Origin: Kistimonas asteriae
Lineage (GTDB): Bacteria > Pseudomonadota > Gammaproteobacteria > Pseudomonadales > Endozoicomonadaceae
Assembly: GCF_018263925.1 (NCBI RefSeq)
Contig: NZ_JAEVHF010000007.1
Location: 175,844 to 239,843 of the forward strand
Direction: 5' to 3'
DNA: 64,000 bases
The notes beneath the pieces are model-generated. The model made no database searches. It was not told the DNA's origin and worked only from the letters and a program-made list of their open reading frames with translations. Each line of letters opens with the position of its first letter. Position 1 is the first letter of the stretch. This document shows positions 45,147-54,606 of this stretch, in pieces. Made by a program: the position numbers and the translations under genes.

Positions 45147-47129
45147 ATGGAATTCCCCCTTCACTATAGTGGACCCGCTTACCCTGTAGAGGCATATGAA
45201 CTGGCTACCCCCAGCTCTTCAACTCAGCCAACGCCACGTCATAAAAAAATTTCAACGCAGGAGGTAACTCCTTTAGTACAGCTTGCTTTCTCCGAACAAG
45301 ACGTAAAATTATTAAAGCGTAATTTTCAAAAAGCAAGAACCGCAGATGGACTCACTATACGCGCCGTTGGCTGCATAACACGATGTGTTCAAACTGCATG
45401 TATGGATGATCCTGATCTGGCAGACACCACCCGCTTCGTTTGCAGGCATCTGAATGAATCCCTCCGTAACACGGAATGGTTTGTGGATAAAGAACGCGCT
45501 ATTTTTATCCTGCATACCCTATTGTATTTATGGGCTGTCCACTATGATGAATCTTTCTTTCATTCGAAGAATCTGCCCCAGCTGCTTGAAAAAAACAAAG
45601 ACATCATTCACAAAATACTGTGTCAGTTTCAAGAAACTCTGCGCATTCAAAATATCATAAAGACACTTAATCCAAACGAGATAGAGGTAGAAGAACTTTC
45701 AAAAATTCCGTCTTTATTCCCATCGATAAAAATAAGAAAAATAAAAACTAAACTCCAAGAATCACAAAACACAATAACAGTAAAAATACTGACCCGATGC
45801 CAATCCAAAATAAAGGAAACCTCTGAAGAGGGTAAAGCAATAGATATTAAAATATACCCTGCTTACAAAGCTGATACCGATCTATTAAAACTACCCAACT
45901 TTGGGACGACCTGCTTCTTTAACGCAAGTATCAAAATGATTTCCGTAAGCCAACTGGCCAATATCGTCGCTGAGCGTTATGAAGAGCATGAAGCCGATGA
46001 AAGTCCTGACTATAAAATCCAATCGGCCTTGATGCCACTGCTGCCAAGCCAGAATACGTTACGGACTCAGCAACGCACAACGGATCTCTCTCAAAATGTG
46101 ATAGCGCTAATGGAGGCCTGCCGCGAAAAAGGCTTACATGATCAAAAAGCACACAGAACCAAACCACAGAAAACCGACGATAAAAGCGAGCCACAGGAGC
46201 AAGGCCAAGCGGTCAGATACACACACCCTTTCTGCAGGATTTTTTCCATTCAAAACGTCCGTAACACCACACAACATGATCCTCATGAGTTCCAGCTTGA
46301 ATTATTTGAAAGTCTTGGTTTGAGTACTCACCCTAAATGTACCTTACAACTAACCTCCCTATTGATACTGCAACATAAAGATGCCTGTCTGGTGAAACCA
46401 CGCACAACCCTTCCAAGGATGCCATTCATAACCATTCAAGAGAGTCAATCAAACCGTTACGACATCCAGTCACAGATCCTTGGCCTTATGCAGCGTGAAG
46501 CATTATCACCGGGAAGCTCTGCCATATTAGATGAGAAAGAGCTACCTGACGTGACTTATTTGGAAGGGAATCCCGAACTGGCCGGAACCTACATTGATCA
46601 AGGCGTCAACTGGTCTACAGAAAAAGTCACTTTTTTTGAAGGAGACACCGATCTCATCACAAGCATAGCTGTACAAGCCAAAATCTTTCAATTCTCACAT
46701 ATCACTAAAACCTCCCTGAAGTTAACGGCCTATGCTTCAAACCTCAGGGAACAACTCAAACCAACGCTTACATTCCCTATTTGGAATCCTGCAAAGTGCG
46801 CATCTTTTGATGTCACCTTCAATTTAGCAGGCTTTATTTGCCATATAAGCGATCCAATAGAGGAGGATTCAGCCAATACGGGGCATTATATTACCGTGCA
46901 ACGCCATGGTGATACATTGATCGAACATGACGATATGGATATTAGGGAGGCAGGAAAGCTTCCCTATAAGTCACCAACGTACAAGGCTCCTCCTCCTCAT
47001 CCTTACCTCTTATATTATGAGCGTGACTTTAACGTTCCTCCGGTGAGAAAGCCTGACTCACTAGGTGGCAAGTTGCCTTATTACTTGCCTGAAGTCACCT
47101 GTCCGATGGCTGAAGAGGAAATATCATGA
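45147..47129 (+). CDS. Ubiquitin-specific protease (USP/C19) family protein 1
   Basis: 660 residues with a eukaryote-type USP domain. Cys box LPNFGTTCFFNASIK with catalytic C256; QHDPHEF, corresponding to the QQDAxEF box; His box NTGHYITVQRH with H580; and the acid in EHDDMD (D595/D596). The ~250-residue N-terminal region is helical with a Trp/Leu-rich segment (FILHTLLYLWAVHYDE) that recurs in similar form in the next USP, so the two share an extra domain. No zinc finger or signal peptide. Bacterial USPs are rare and usually effectors that remove ubiquitin in host cells. A+T-rich; likely acquired and duplicated. Delivery route unknown. Confidence 0.85.
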   Translation: MEFPLHYSGPAYPVEAYELATPSSSTQPTPRHKKISTQEVTPLVQLAFSEQDVKLLKRNFQKARTADGLTIRAVGCITRCVQTACMDDPDLADTTRFVCRHLNESLRNTEWFVDKERAIFILHTLLYLWAVHYDESFFHSKNLPQLLEKNKDIIHKILCQFQETLRIQNIIKTLNPNEIEVEELSKIPSLFPSIKIRKIKTKLQESQNTITVKILTRCQSKIKETSEEGKAIDIKIYPAYKADTDLLKLPNFGTTCFFNASIKMISVSQLANIVAERYEEHEADESPDYKIQSALMPLLPSQNTLRTQQRTTDLSQNVIALMEACREKGLHDQKAHRTKPQKTDDKSEPQEQGQAVRYTHPFCRIFSIQNVRNTTQHDPHEFQLELFESLGLSTHPKCTLQLTSLLILQHKDACLVKPRTTLPRMPFITIQESQSNRYDIQSQILGLMQREALSPGSSAILDEKELPDVTYLEGNPELAGTYIDQGVNWSTEKVTFFEGDTDLITSIAVQAKIFQFSHITKTSLKLTAYASNLREQLKPTLTFPIWNPAKCASFDVTFNLAGFICHISDPIEEDSANTGHYITVQRHGDTLIEHDDMDIREAGKLPYKSPTYKAPPPHPYLLYYERDFNVPPVRKPDSLGGKLPYYLPEVTCPMAEEEIS

Positions 47130-47407
47130 AACAGGTGGGGAAAGGGATTTTTTTTCATTTCAACTGTTTGCTTATCATCTTACAAATCACCATCAGGCTA
47201 AGGACCGCACACAGCTACTTACTGTCTTTACTTCGAATAGAGTTTTCGATATTTCTGCCAAAAAGATTGAGGGGATTTAATGACAGGGTTGTTTATTATT
47301 TTCCCATCAACACTCTGGCACCCATTGCAGAACCCGAAGATATCGGTTTACAAGAGACTCATATCATGGCGCATCTAACAGCATTACTTATAAACCTTCA
47401 TCTTTAA
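47126..47407 (+). CDS. Possible small membrane protein overlapping the first USP gene
   Basis: 93-codon frame whose ATG overlaps the USP stop (ATGA) and has GAGGA 8 bases upstream, a geometry suited to translational coupling. The predicted product has a hydrophobic N-terminal stretch (FFHFNCLLIILQITI) and a basic middle, but resembles nothing known. It fills most of the gap before the second USP gene. It may equally be fortuitous. Confidence 0.3.
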   Translation: MKQVGKGIFFHFNCLLIILQITIRLRTAHSYLLSLLRIEFSIFLPKRLRGFNDRVVYYFPINTLAPIAEPEDIGLQETHIMAHLTALLINLHL

Positions 47408-47444
47408 CCTTACATCATGTTTTTACCTGAGCAGGAGTATTATC

Positions 47445-49766
47445 ATGGCACAACCACCATCAACACATAATCAACCCATTACATACCAACGTTTACCTGA
47501 AGAAAGCACAAATAAACAATCAGAACATACAAGCATCATTAACGATGAACAAAAATCACTTAGCGCTTCAATTGGCTTGGAGAGTAGACGTTCAGAGTCT
47601 GATGATGCCTCTGAAGCATTGTCGCTCCAGACAACAAAAACCGCCACCTCTGAATCAACCCATACAACCAAAAGGAAGTCTAAAGAGATAAGCCGCCCTG
47701 TAAATATTGACGATATCAAAATACTTTTTGGTGACGTCACTATGCGAGAGACATGCACAGAAGTATGCTCTCGAGCCTTATTTGATTGCCTTCATAGCCT
47801 TGGCCCACAAACATCAGCTAGCTTCTGGCATGACATCATGCTCCAGAGTCTCCGTGAATTTAACTCGAAAGCCGATGAAAAATGGGCCAAACAGAAACCT
47901 GACATGGTAAAAATCATGCAGTTTTCTTTATTTGTTCTGTGGTTATATTATGACCGCTACAACAAGCCCGGTGATAAGCGAATCACCAGAGCTTTTGATG
48001 ACCTAGCCAATTGCCTCAAAGAGCTAATGGCTCGTTGTTACCTGATCGCCAACGAAACCACACTATGTGATGTACTGTCTGTAAAAGACATGGATTCCAA
48101 AGCATTCACGATATTTCCAGGTATCGGTAGCACTGATGATTATGAATCAATACCTAAGCGTCTAAAGAAGCACCTCTATCAAGAAACCAGTTGCACTTAT
48201 CCAGAAGTTATATTTGAACTTAGGAAAGTAAAAGAGGAAATAGAAAAAATCAAGAGCTCAAAGGAGACTGAAGCAATAAAGCAAAGAAAGTTAATGGATC
48301 AAATAGAGATAATAGAAACAATTCTGGAATTGACTGAAAAAGAAAAAAACTACAAACATCTTGTGAGGGTCCAATTACAGCACCCCACGCTCTTCGCTCA
48401 GCCAACAGATCCATCACTGGAAAAAGTACCAGAACTGACAGGATGCAAAAATATTGGCAACACCTGTTTTATCGGTGTCAGTTTGGACCTGATATTTGAA
48501 TGTCTCTTCCCTATCATCGATAAACACCCGAAATTGGAAGAGCTACAAGAAGCTTGGCCAATTGCACGTTCACCAGACAAATTCCGCCATATACAAGAAC
48601 AACTGCACAACCTTTACCCACTGTTTAGAGGGGAAACGACTGATAGATTTCAATCACTCTACCCGAGTCTCATTAGTGCCCTTATCGCTGTGGCAAAAAA
48701 GCCCACAAATGCTTTCAGTGGTCTTGAATGTGTAAAGAAAGACCCATTACATAATTGGCAGCCCACAGGTCTCATGCAACAGGACGCATCCGAATTTCTA
48801 CGTTCAATATTAGACGAAGTTTTATCATTGCATCAGGACCCCAAGTTCAGCTTCATCTACTGGACTGAACGCACCATAGAAAAAGGTAATGTTAGCGTCA
48901 AAACAACATTCAGACTTGATGAAAACAGGCCTTCAAACATATTGAACATTAATGTTCCGGAAAACAGCACATACACATTGCAGGAGTTACTCGAGCATAC
49001 CTTCAAAGAAAGACCTTTTTCTGGCCTGGCGACCTGTACTCAGGCAGATCTTGACTTTACAGCCTCTTCGTCAAAGGTTGACTTATCAGAAGTAAAACTC
49101 ACTGATGGTAAGGAGTCAGACTGGAGCATAACATCGGAACGTCAAATGCTCAGGGCTGACTGCAAACAGCTTCAGGTAATTACCCTGAATTTCACAGTGC
49201 CTCACAGCTATGCATCAAAACAACAGTTTATAAATGCCTTGTTAAGCACTCCACACCGTATTGTCTATCTGACAGTCATTGACAACGAAACAATGCGAGA
49301 ACAGAAACTGTGCTTTGAAGTAGTCAGCAGCGTTTATTATGAACAAGACATTAGCGCAACCGAAACAGCGGAAGAAGCCTCATTTGCCCGTAGCGGGCAT
49401 TATCTAGCCGTCATCGAACATGAATGGGGTAGCTTGCTTTATGATAATGAAAACGTTTTCATGCAGAGAGAACACCGCTCTTATCGCATAGACGGTCATT
49501 TCGGACGCGGTGTGCCGTGTCTAATGATGTTAAAACGAATTAGCGAGGAAGCTGCACATCAGCGCATCTTGAACGATACACTCGATGATCACAACCTCCT
49601 TGATGAGCCTGAAAGTCGTGAAAGTCGTGAAAGTCGTGAAAGTCGTGAAAGTCGTGAAAGTCAGGAGGATATTGAATTACAGATAATGCCCTCATCAACA
49701 AAGGTTGAATTTTCCCTTAATACCCCGCTTCTTCAAGCGGAAGAAACTGAGACCGTGCAGCTATAA
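47445..49766 (+). CDS. Ubiquitin-specific protease (USP/C19) family protein 2
   Basis: 773 residues. Cys box GCKNIGNTCFIGVSLDLIF with catalytic C341, complete QQDASEF box near 445, His box FARSGHYLAVIEHEWG with H652 and acid in LYDNENVF (D667). A ~330-residue N-terminal region precedes the domain, with a low-complexity Ser/Thr/Glu start and a helical part containing LFVLWLYYDRY, similar to that in USP 1. A charged coiled-coil-like segment lies near 265-305. After the domain, a 9-base repeat encodes five ESR triplets. AGGAG precedes the ATG. Likely a host-directed deubiquitinase, possibly with different linkage choice from USP 1. Confidence 0.87.
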   Translation: MAQPPSTHNQPITYQRLPEESTNKQSEHTSIINDEQKSLSASIGLESRRSESDDASEALSLQTTKTATSESTHTTKRKSKEISRPVNIDDIKILFGDVTMRETCTEVCSRALFDCLHSLGPQTSASFWHDIMLQSLREFNSKADEKWAKQKPDMVKIMQFSLFVLWLYYDRYNKPGDKRITRAFDDLANCLKELMARCYLIANETTLCDVLSVKDMDSKAFTIFPGIGSTDDYESIPKRLKKHLYQETSCTYPEVIFELRKVKEEIEKIKSSKETEAIKQRKLMDQIEIIETILELTEKEKNYKHLVRVQLQHPTLFAQPTDPSLEKVPELTGCKNIGNTCFIGVSLDLIFECLFPIIDKHPKLEELQEAWPIARSPDKFRHIQEQLHNLYPLFRGETTDRFQSLYPSLISALIAVAKKPTNAFSGLECVKKDPLHNWQPTGLMQQDASEFLRSILDEVLSLHQDPKFSFIYWTERTIEKGNVSVKTTFRLDENRPSNILNINVPENSTYTLQELLEHTFKERPFSGLATCTQADLDFTASSSKVDLSEVKLTDGKESDWSITSERQMLRADCKQLQVITLNFTVPHSYASKQQFINALLSTPHRIVYLTVIDNETMREQKLCFEVVSSVYYEQDISATETAEEASFARSGHYLAVIEHEWGSLLYDNENVFMQREHRSYRIDGHFGRGVPCLMMLKRISEEAAHQRILNDTLDDHNLLDEPESRESRESRESRESRESQEDIELQIMPSSTKVEFSLNTPLLQAEETETVQL
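49611..49664 (+). repeat. In-frame 9-base tandem repeat near the end of the second USP gene
   Basis: Five perfect copies of GAAAGTCGT (49611-49655) plus a variant GAAAGTCAG. They encode Glu-Ser-Arg units ending Glu-Ser-Gln. Copy-number change would alter tail length without a frameshift. Confidence 0.95.
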
Positions 49767-49786
49767 ACAGTTAGCACGAGCCCTCA

Positions 49787-49837
49787 AAAGCCTGTGGAGA
49801 TATCAATCACTAATTTGACCATATCTCCACAGGTTTA
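49787..49837. terminator. Bidirectional terminator between the second USP gene and the DAACS gene
   Basis: Perfect 13-bp stem CCTGTGGAGATAT / ATATCTCCACAGG (49791-49803, 49821-49833) with a 17-base loop. The minus strand continues CTTTTGA and the plus strand TTTACC. It lies between two convergent stops. Confidence 0.7.
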
Positions 49838-49852
49838 CCATTAAGTCTGCAA

Positions 49853-51055
49853 TTACCCTTCCTGACCTTCAGGCAAGATAGCTGATCCCATGGGCTCTTC
49901 AGCCGTGCGACCGAAGCGCTCAACCAGCGCGGCAATGGCGCCATCGCCTGTTACGTTACAGGCTGTGCCGAAGCTGTCCTGTGCCATGTAAAGGGCAATC
50001 ATCAGCGCAATGGCCGACTCACCGAAGCCCAGCATGCTGGTCAGCAGACCCAGTGATGCCATGACCGCACCACCCGGTGCTCCTGGCGCGGCGATCAGCG
50101 TGACACCCAGCATCAGCAGGAACGGCAGGATCATGCCATAGGTTGGCTCAGCCATGCCGGTCAACAGCATGACAGCAGTAGCGCAGGTCGTCAGCGTGAT
50201 GGCACTGCCGGAGAGATGGATGGTGGCGCAAAGCGGTACGGCAAAATCCACCACGTTGTCGTCTACGCCATTGGCCTTGGCCTGGCGGACAGTGACGGGA
50301 ATAGTCGCCGCACTGGACATGGTACCGACGGCGGTCAGGTAAGCCGGAACCATATTGCGCAGCATGCTGAGCGGATTACGGCCGGTCAGCGCGCCTGTGC
50401 TGAAGTAAAGAATCGACAGCCAGATCCAGTGCATGACAATGGCCAGCATCAACACCACGCCGAACGTCTTGAGCGTCGAGAAAACGGTGCCATCGACAGC
50501 CATCTCGGCAAACACACCGGCAATATAGAATGGCAGGCCGGGAATCAGCACTTTGGAGAGCATCAGCGCGACAATATCCTTCGCCTGATCAACCACCGTT
50601 TTTAGCTCACTCCCACCGGTCGCGGAAATCCCCATACCGAAGGCAAACGCCATCACCAACGCAGTCATAACCCCCATGACCGGTGGGATGTGCAGTACCA
50701 GGATCGGCTTGAGGCCAGCGCTTTCCGATGCCGCCTGGGAACCCAGTTCCACCATGCCCGGAATAAAGGTGCTGGCCATGAAGAACGCCAGTGAACCGGC
50801 CACTATGGTGGACAGGTAAGCAAAACCAACCGTAGCACTCAGCGCGCGGCCGGAACCCTGCTGCAGGTTGGCAACACCACTCATAATGTAAAACAGGATA
50901 ATCAGGGGAATCGTGAAACTAATAAATTCACCAAAGATGGACTTGAAGGTCACCAGCAACCGTGCCAGCGCTTCAATAATGCCGGCTTGTGGTACCAGCA
51001 GACCAATGATAACGCCGGCGAGGATACCCGCCAGCAATCGAACTATCAACTTCAT
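49853..51055 (-). CDS. DAACS family dicarboxylate/amino acid:cation symporter, copy 1
   Basis: About 400-residue inner-membrane symporter of the glutamate/aspartate/serine-threonine family. Landmarks are FISFTIPLIILFYIMSGVANL in the first third, AVGTMSSAATIPVT (the serine-rich reentrant loop), the CATIHLSGSAITLTTC segment and GAPGGAVMASLGLL near the C-terminus. ATG at 51055 gives MKLIVRLLAGILAGVIIG; frames starting upstream to 51136 have no conserved residues. The His in the substrate loop (TIHLSGS, against TMNMSGA in copy 2) suggests different specificity from 53097-54392. Confidence 0.9.
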   Translation of the reverse strand: MKLIVRLLAGILAGVIIGLLVPQAGIIEALARLLVTFKSIFGEFISFTIPLIILFYIMSGVANLQQGSGRALSATVGFAYLSTIVAGSLAFFMASTFIPGMVELGSQAASESAGLKPILVLHIPPVMGVMTALVMAFAFGMGISATGGSELKTVVDQAKDIVALMLSKVLIPGLPFYIAGVFAEMAVDGTVFSTLKTFGVVLMLAIVMHWIWLSILYFSTGALTGRNPLSMLRNMVPAYLTAVGTMSSAATIPVTVRQAKANGVDDNVVDFAVPLCATIHLSGSAITLTTCATAVMLLTGMAEPTYGMILPFLLMLGVTLIAAPGAPGGAVMASLGLLTSMLGFGESAIALMIALYMAQDSFGTACNVTGDGAIAALVERFGRTAEEPMGSAILPEGQEG

Positions 51056-51304
51056 TCCAGTACAACCTCTTCTGGATTTATTCATCACCCTGTCAGCCCG
51101 GGCTGCCATACATGACATTCCCGCCCCCGCGTTCAAGGTGTCTTGGAAACCGCACTGTGTTATAGGTCGAGGACAGCATAGTAGAACTTGCGTCCAGCGA
51201 GATTAAAGCAGCACTTATTCCTTCAGGTATTGACCCATGTCGTCTCAAGCCTGAACAATACGTCCAGAAGCAACCTTTTCATTTCTACAGGATTCACCGA
51301 AAGC

Positions 51305-52678
51305 ATGGCAAGAGGCAAAACCCGTAAAGCCTACGTATGTTCCGAATGTGGCAGCGAGTCGGGTAAGTGGCAGGGACAGTGCCCGGACTGCAAAGCCTGG
51401 AACACCATCCGGGAAATTAACCTCGGTCCTGCGACATCTCCCGCCATTGCGGCCGCCAACCGTTCCGGCTTTGCCGGCGCCCAGTCTGGTGTCCAGTTGC
51501 TCAGTGATGTCAGCGTTGAGGACTCCCCCCGTTTCACCAGCGGTTCCTCCGAGTTAGACCGCGTGCTCGGCGGCGGGTTCGTCCCGGGCAGCGCCGTGCT
51601 GATCGGCGGGCATCCCGGCGCGGGCAAAAGTACCATCCTGCTGCAGACCCTGGCCCATGTGGCGCAGACCATGCCGGCGCTGTATGTGTCCGGCGAAGAA
51701 TCCCTGCAACAGATCGCCAACCGGGCAAAACGCCTGGGGTTGCCGACCGATCAGCTGAAAATGCTGGCCGAAACCTCGGCAGAAAAAATCGTTGCCATTG
51801 CGGAAGCCGAAAAGCCCGGCATCATCGTGATCGATTCCATTCAGGTTACCTTTATGAATGGCATCGATTCTGCACCCGGTGGTGTCGCGCAGGTGAAGGA
51901 GTCCGCTTCCTTCCTGACCCGGTTTGCCAAGCAGACGGGGACCGTTCTGCTCATCGTCGGTCATGTCACCAAAGACAACTCACTCGCCGGCCCCATGACG
52001 CTGAGCCATATCATTGATACTCAGTTAATGCTCGGAACAACGGATGACTCCCGCTTCCGGATCATGCGCGCGACCAAGAACCGCTTTGGACAGGTCAATG
52101 AACTCGGCATCTTCGCCATGACTGAAAAGGGATTAAAGGAAGTCAAAAACCCTTCAGCCATTTTCCTGACCCGTGCCGATGAGGCTGTATCCGGCAGCGT
52201 TATTAATGTGTTGTGGGAAGGCACCCGGCCCCTGCTGGTTGAGATTCAGGCCCTTGTGGTGGAGTCCCAGCTGGGCAACCCGCGCCGGGTCACCGTCGGT
52301 ATGGACCAGAACCGGCTGGCGATGCTGCTGGCGATCCTGACCCGCCATGGCGGCATCTTCACCAGTGATCAGGATGTCTTTCTCAACGTAGTCGGTGGCG
52401 TCCGTATTACCGAAACCAGTGCGGATCTGGCCAGCCTGCTTGCCATTGTATCCAGCCTGCGGGACACCCCGCTGCCACAGGATCTGGTCGCATTTGGCGA
52501 AGTGGGTCTGGCGGGTGAAATCCGTCCGGTCGCCAGTGGTCAGGAACGGATTATCGAAGCGGCCAAGCATGGCTTCCGACGTGCTATCGTGCCCATGGCC
52601 AACCGCCCGAGAAAGCCGATTGAAGGAATCGAGATCATTGGTGTCAACAAGCTGTCTGAAGCACTGGATGCAATCTGA
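51305..52678 (+). CDS. radA: DNA repair protein RadA
   Basis: 457 residues, normal RadA length. N-terminal four-Cys zinc finger (CSECGSESGKWQGQCPDC), Walker A GGHPGAGKST near 95-104, the RadA-specific KNRFGQ motif near 260, and a C-terminal Lon-like domain (from ~285). RadA is a RecA-like helicase that drives branch migration in recombinational repair. ATG at 51305 gives MARGKTRKAYVCSECG; earlier in-frame starts add 39 non-homologous residues. High-G+C backbone gene. Confidence 0.97.
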   Translation: MARGKTRKAYVCSECGSESGKWQGQCPDCKAWNTIREINLGPATSPAIAAANRSGFAGAQSGVQLLSDVSVEDSPRFTSGSSELDRVLGGGFVPGSAVLIGGHPGAGKSTILLQTLAHVAQTMPALYVSGEESLQQIANRAKRLGLPTDQLKMLAETSAEKIVAIAEAEKPGIIVIDSIQVTFMNGIDSAPGGVAQVKESASFLTRFAKQTGTVLLIVGHVTKDNSLAGPMTLSHIIDTQLMLGTTDDSRFRIMRATKNRFGQVNELGIFAMTEKGLKEVKNPSAIFLTRADEAVSGSVINVLWEGTRPLLVEIQALVVESQLGNPRRVTVGMDQNRLAMLLAILTRHGGIFTSDQDVFLNVVGGVRITETSADLASLLAIVSSLRDTPLPQDLVAFGEVGLAGEIRPVASGQERIIEAAKHGFRRAIVPMANRPRKPIEGIEIIGVNKLSEALDAI

Positions 52679-53096
52679 TAAGCGGCAACACTAACGCTTT
52701 CGTAACGGGTCCCCCTGCTTTTTTCTTCAAAGACTCCCCATCCCAGGCGGCAATTTTTCCATCAGTTGTCGCCTGCCCACAGGGGAAATGTCGGATCGTA
52801 GACCTTCTTAAATTTGCTCCCAGCCCGTATTTTAGGTATAACTACGTACCCAGCCCTCCTAAGGCATATCTGCCCGTCTTCTCCCAAAAGCCCAGTCCTT
52901 TAGCCAAGCGTTGTCAGTTTCACTAACAGGAATTGTTACTGTTTTTATCCTTTTTTCGGGCGATCATCCTGCATAGGCTGCACTTTTTAGCGCCTTGTAT
53001 TGCCGTTGGTTATAGGTTAGATTCCAATCTCTTATAACAAAAACGTTCAATAACACGAGAGTCGAGAGACTCCATTTAAGCGGGAGTTCCTGATCC
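52679..53096. other. Long leader region of the second DAACS gene
   Basis: About 420 bases without a gene. An imperfect inverted repeat at 53009-53038 (GTTATA....TTATAAC arms) lies ~60 bases before the ATG at 53097 and could be an operator or leader hairpin. GGGAG near 53083 may be the ribosome binding site. No known riboswitch pattern recognised. Confidence 0.35.
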
Positions 53097-54392
53097 ATGA
53101 GTAGTAATCTGGCAACTCGCATCCTGATCGCCTTGGTTGGCGGTATTGTGGCTGGCGCCCTGATTCAACACTTTGCGTCACCGGAAGGTATGCTTCAAAC
53201 TTGGCTTGTCAGCGGCCTGTTCCATGCTGGCGGTAATATCTTCGTTTCCATGATCAAATTGATGGTCATGCCCCTGATTTTCATCTCCATCGTCAACGCG
53301 GTCTGCAGCCTGGACGATATCAACCAGTTTGGTCGCCTGGGCGCAAAGACGCTGGGGCTCTATCTGCTGAATACGGTGATAGCCATTGCGGCAGCCATTG
53401 GTATTGCGCTGATGATCAAGCCTGGGCTGGGCGCAAACCTTGGGCTGGCCGATGCCTCCCTGAGCCTGAGTCGCACTGAAGTCCCTTCGCTGCTGGATAT
53501 GGTGATTGGCATTGTGCCCACTAACCCGGTGCAGGCGTTCGCGGAAGGCAACATCCTGCAGATCCTGTTTATGGCGATCATTACCGGTATTGCCATTAAA
53601 AAGCTGGAAGACCAGGAAACCCATAGCGTCAGCAAAGCCTTTTCCCTGGCCAACAATGTGATGATGAAACTAATCGGCATGGTCATGGCGCTGGCGCCTT
53701 ACGGTGTCTTCTTCCTGACCGCCAAGCTGGCTGCTACGTTGGATAGCCACAGTATTCTCAGCGTAATGACTTACGTGATGACCGCTTCCCTGGTCATGCT
53801 GATCTGGCTGTTTGGTTTCTACCCACTGGTCACTGGCATGGCCACTGGCACCAGCCCGATCAGTTTTATCCGAAAGACCCGTGAGCAGATGATGTTTGCG
53901 CTGTCCACAGCCAGCTCGAACGCCACCATTCCGGTAACCTTCCGGACACTGACTGACAAACTCGGCGTCTCTGAAAAAGTGGCGGGATTCTCGGTACCTC
54001 TGGGTGCGACCATGAACATGTCAGGTGCGGCTATTTATATGACGGTCGCAACTATGTTCGTCGCTTATGCTTACAACGTTGACCTGAGCGGCGGTGAGCT
54101 GGTGACCCTGGGCGTGACCGCCTTCCTACTGGCCATTGCCACCGGCGGTATTCCGGGCGGTGCGGTTGTAACTACCGGTGTATTGCTGCACCAACTGGGT
54201 CTGCCTATTGAAGCTCTAGGGATCATCATCGCAACCGACCGTATTCTGGATGCACTTTGCACCGTGACCAACGTTGTCGGTGACACGGCAGTCAGCACCA
54301 TTGTTGCGAAGACTGAAGGTGAGATTGCTGAAGATATTCTTTATGACGAGGACTCAGGATCTACCTTGAATAAACAGGTGAGTTACTCTTAA
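53097..54392 (+). CDS. DAACS family dicarboxylate/amino acid:cation symporter, copy 2
   Basis: 431 residues. Same family as 49853-51055: FVSMIKLMVMPLIFISIVNAV, the STASSNATIPVTFRTL loop, PLGATMNMSGAAIYMTVATMF and TGGIPGGAVVTTGVLLHQLGLP, with the cation-site NVVGDTA near residue 395. MNMSGAA is the usual glutamate/aspartate-transporter form, so glutamate or aspartate with Na+ or H+ is the best guess. Followed by a strong terminator. Confidence 0.93.
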   Translation: MSSNLATRILIALVGGIVAGALIQHFASPEGMLQTWLVSGLFHAGGNIFVSMIKLMVMPLIFISIVNAVCSLDDINQFGRLGAKTLGLYLLNTVIAIAAAIGIALMIKPGLGANLGLADASLSLSRTEVPSLLDMVIGIVPTNPVQAFAEGNILQILFMAIITGIAIKKLEDQETHSVSKAFSLANNVMMKLIGMVMALAPYGVFFLTAKLAATLDSHSILSVMTYVMTASLVMLIWLFGFYPLVTGMATGTSPISFIRKTREQMMFALSTASSNATIPVTFRTLTDKLGVSEKVAGFSVPLGATMNMSGAAIYMTVATMFVAYAYNVDLSGGELVTLGVTAFLLAIATGGIPGGAVVTTGVLLHQLGLPIEALGIIIATDRILDALCTVTNVVGDTAVSTIVAKTEGEIAEDILYDEDSGSTLNKQVSYS

Positions 54393-54421
54393 CGCTTTGC
54401 CCCCAATAAACCATCTATGAG

Positions 54422-54453
54422 AAGGAAGGGAAGCATTAGCTTCCCTTCCTTTG
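54422..54453 (+). terminator. Rho-independent terminator of the second DAACS gene
   Basis: 13-bp stem AAGGAAGGGAAGC / GCTTCCCTTCCTT (54422-54434, 54439-54451) closed by ATTA. The T-tract is short (TTT). Confidence 0.8.
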
Positions 54454-54606
54454 TAATCGCCCCCCCTCTTAAACCTCACAAAATTACCGGGTAACTCGTC
54501 CGCAACAATACCAAACAAAAAGTGCTGATCAATAAACTATCAAGCAAGAGACCTGTCTTTTAGTTTTTAGCAATAAGGCGCCGACTCACCGAGGGCTCAA
54601 TGATTC

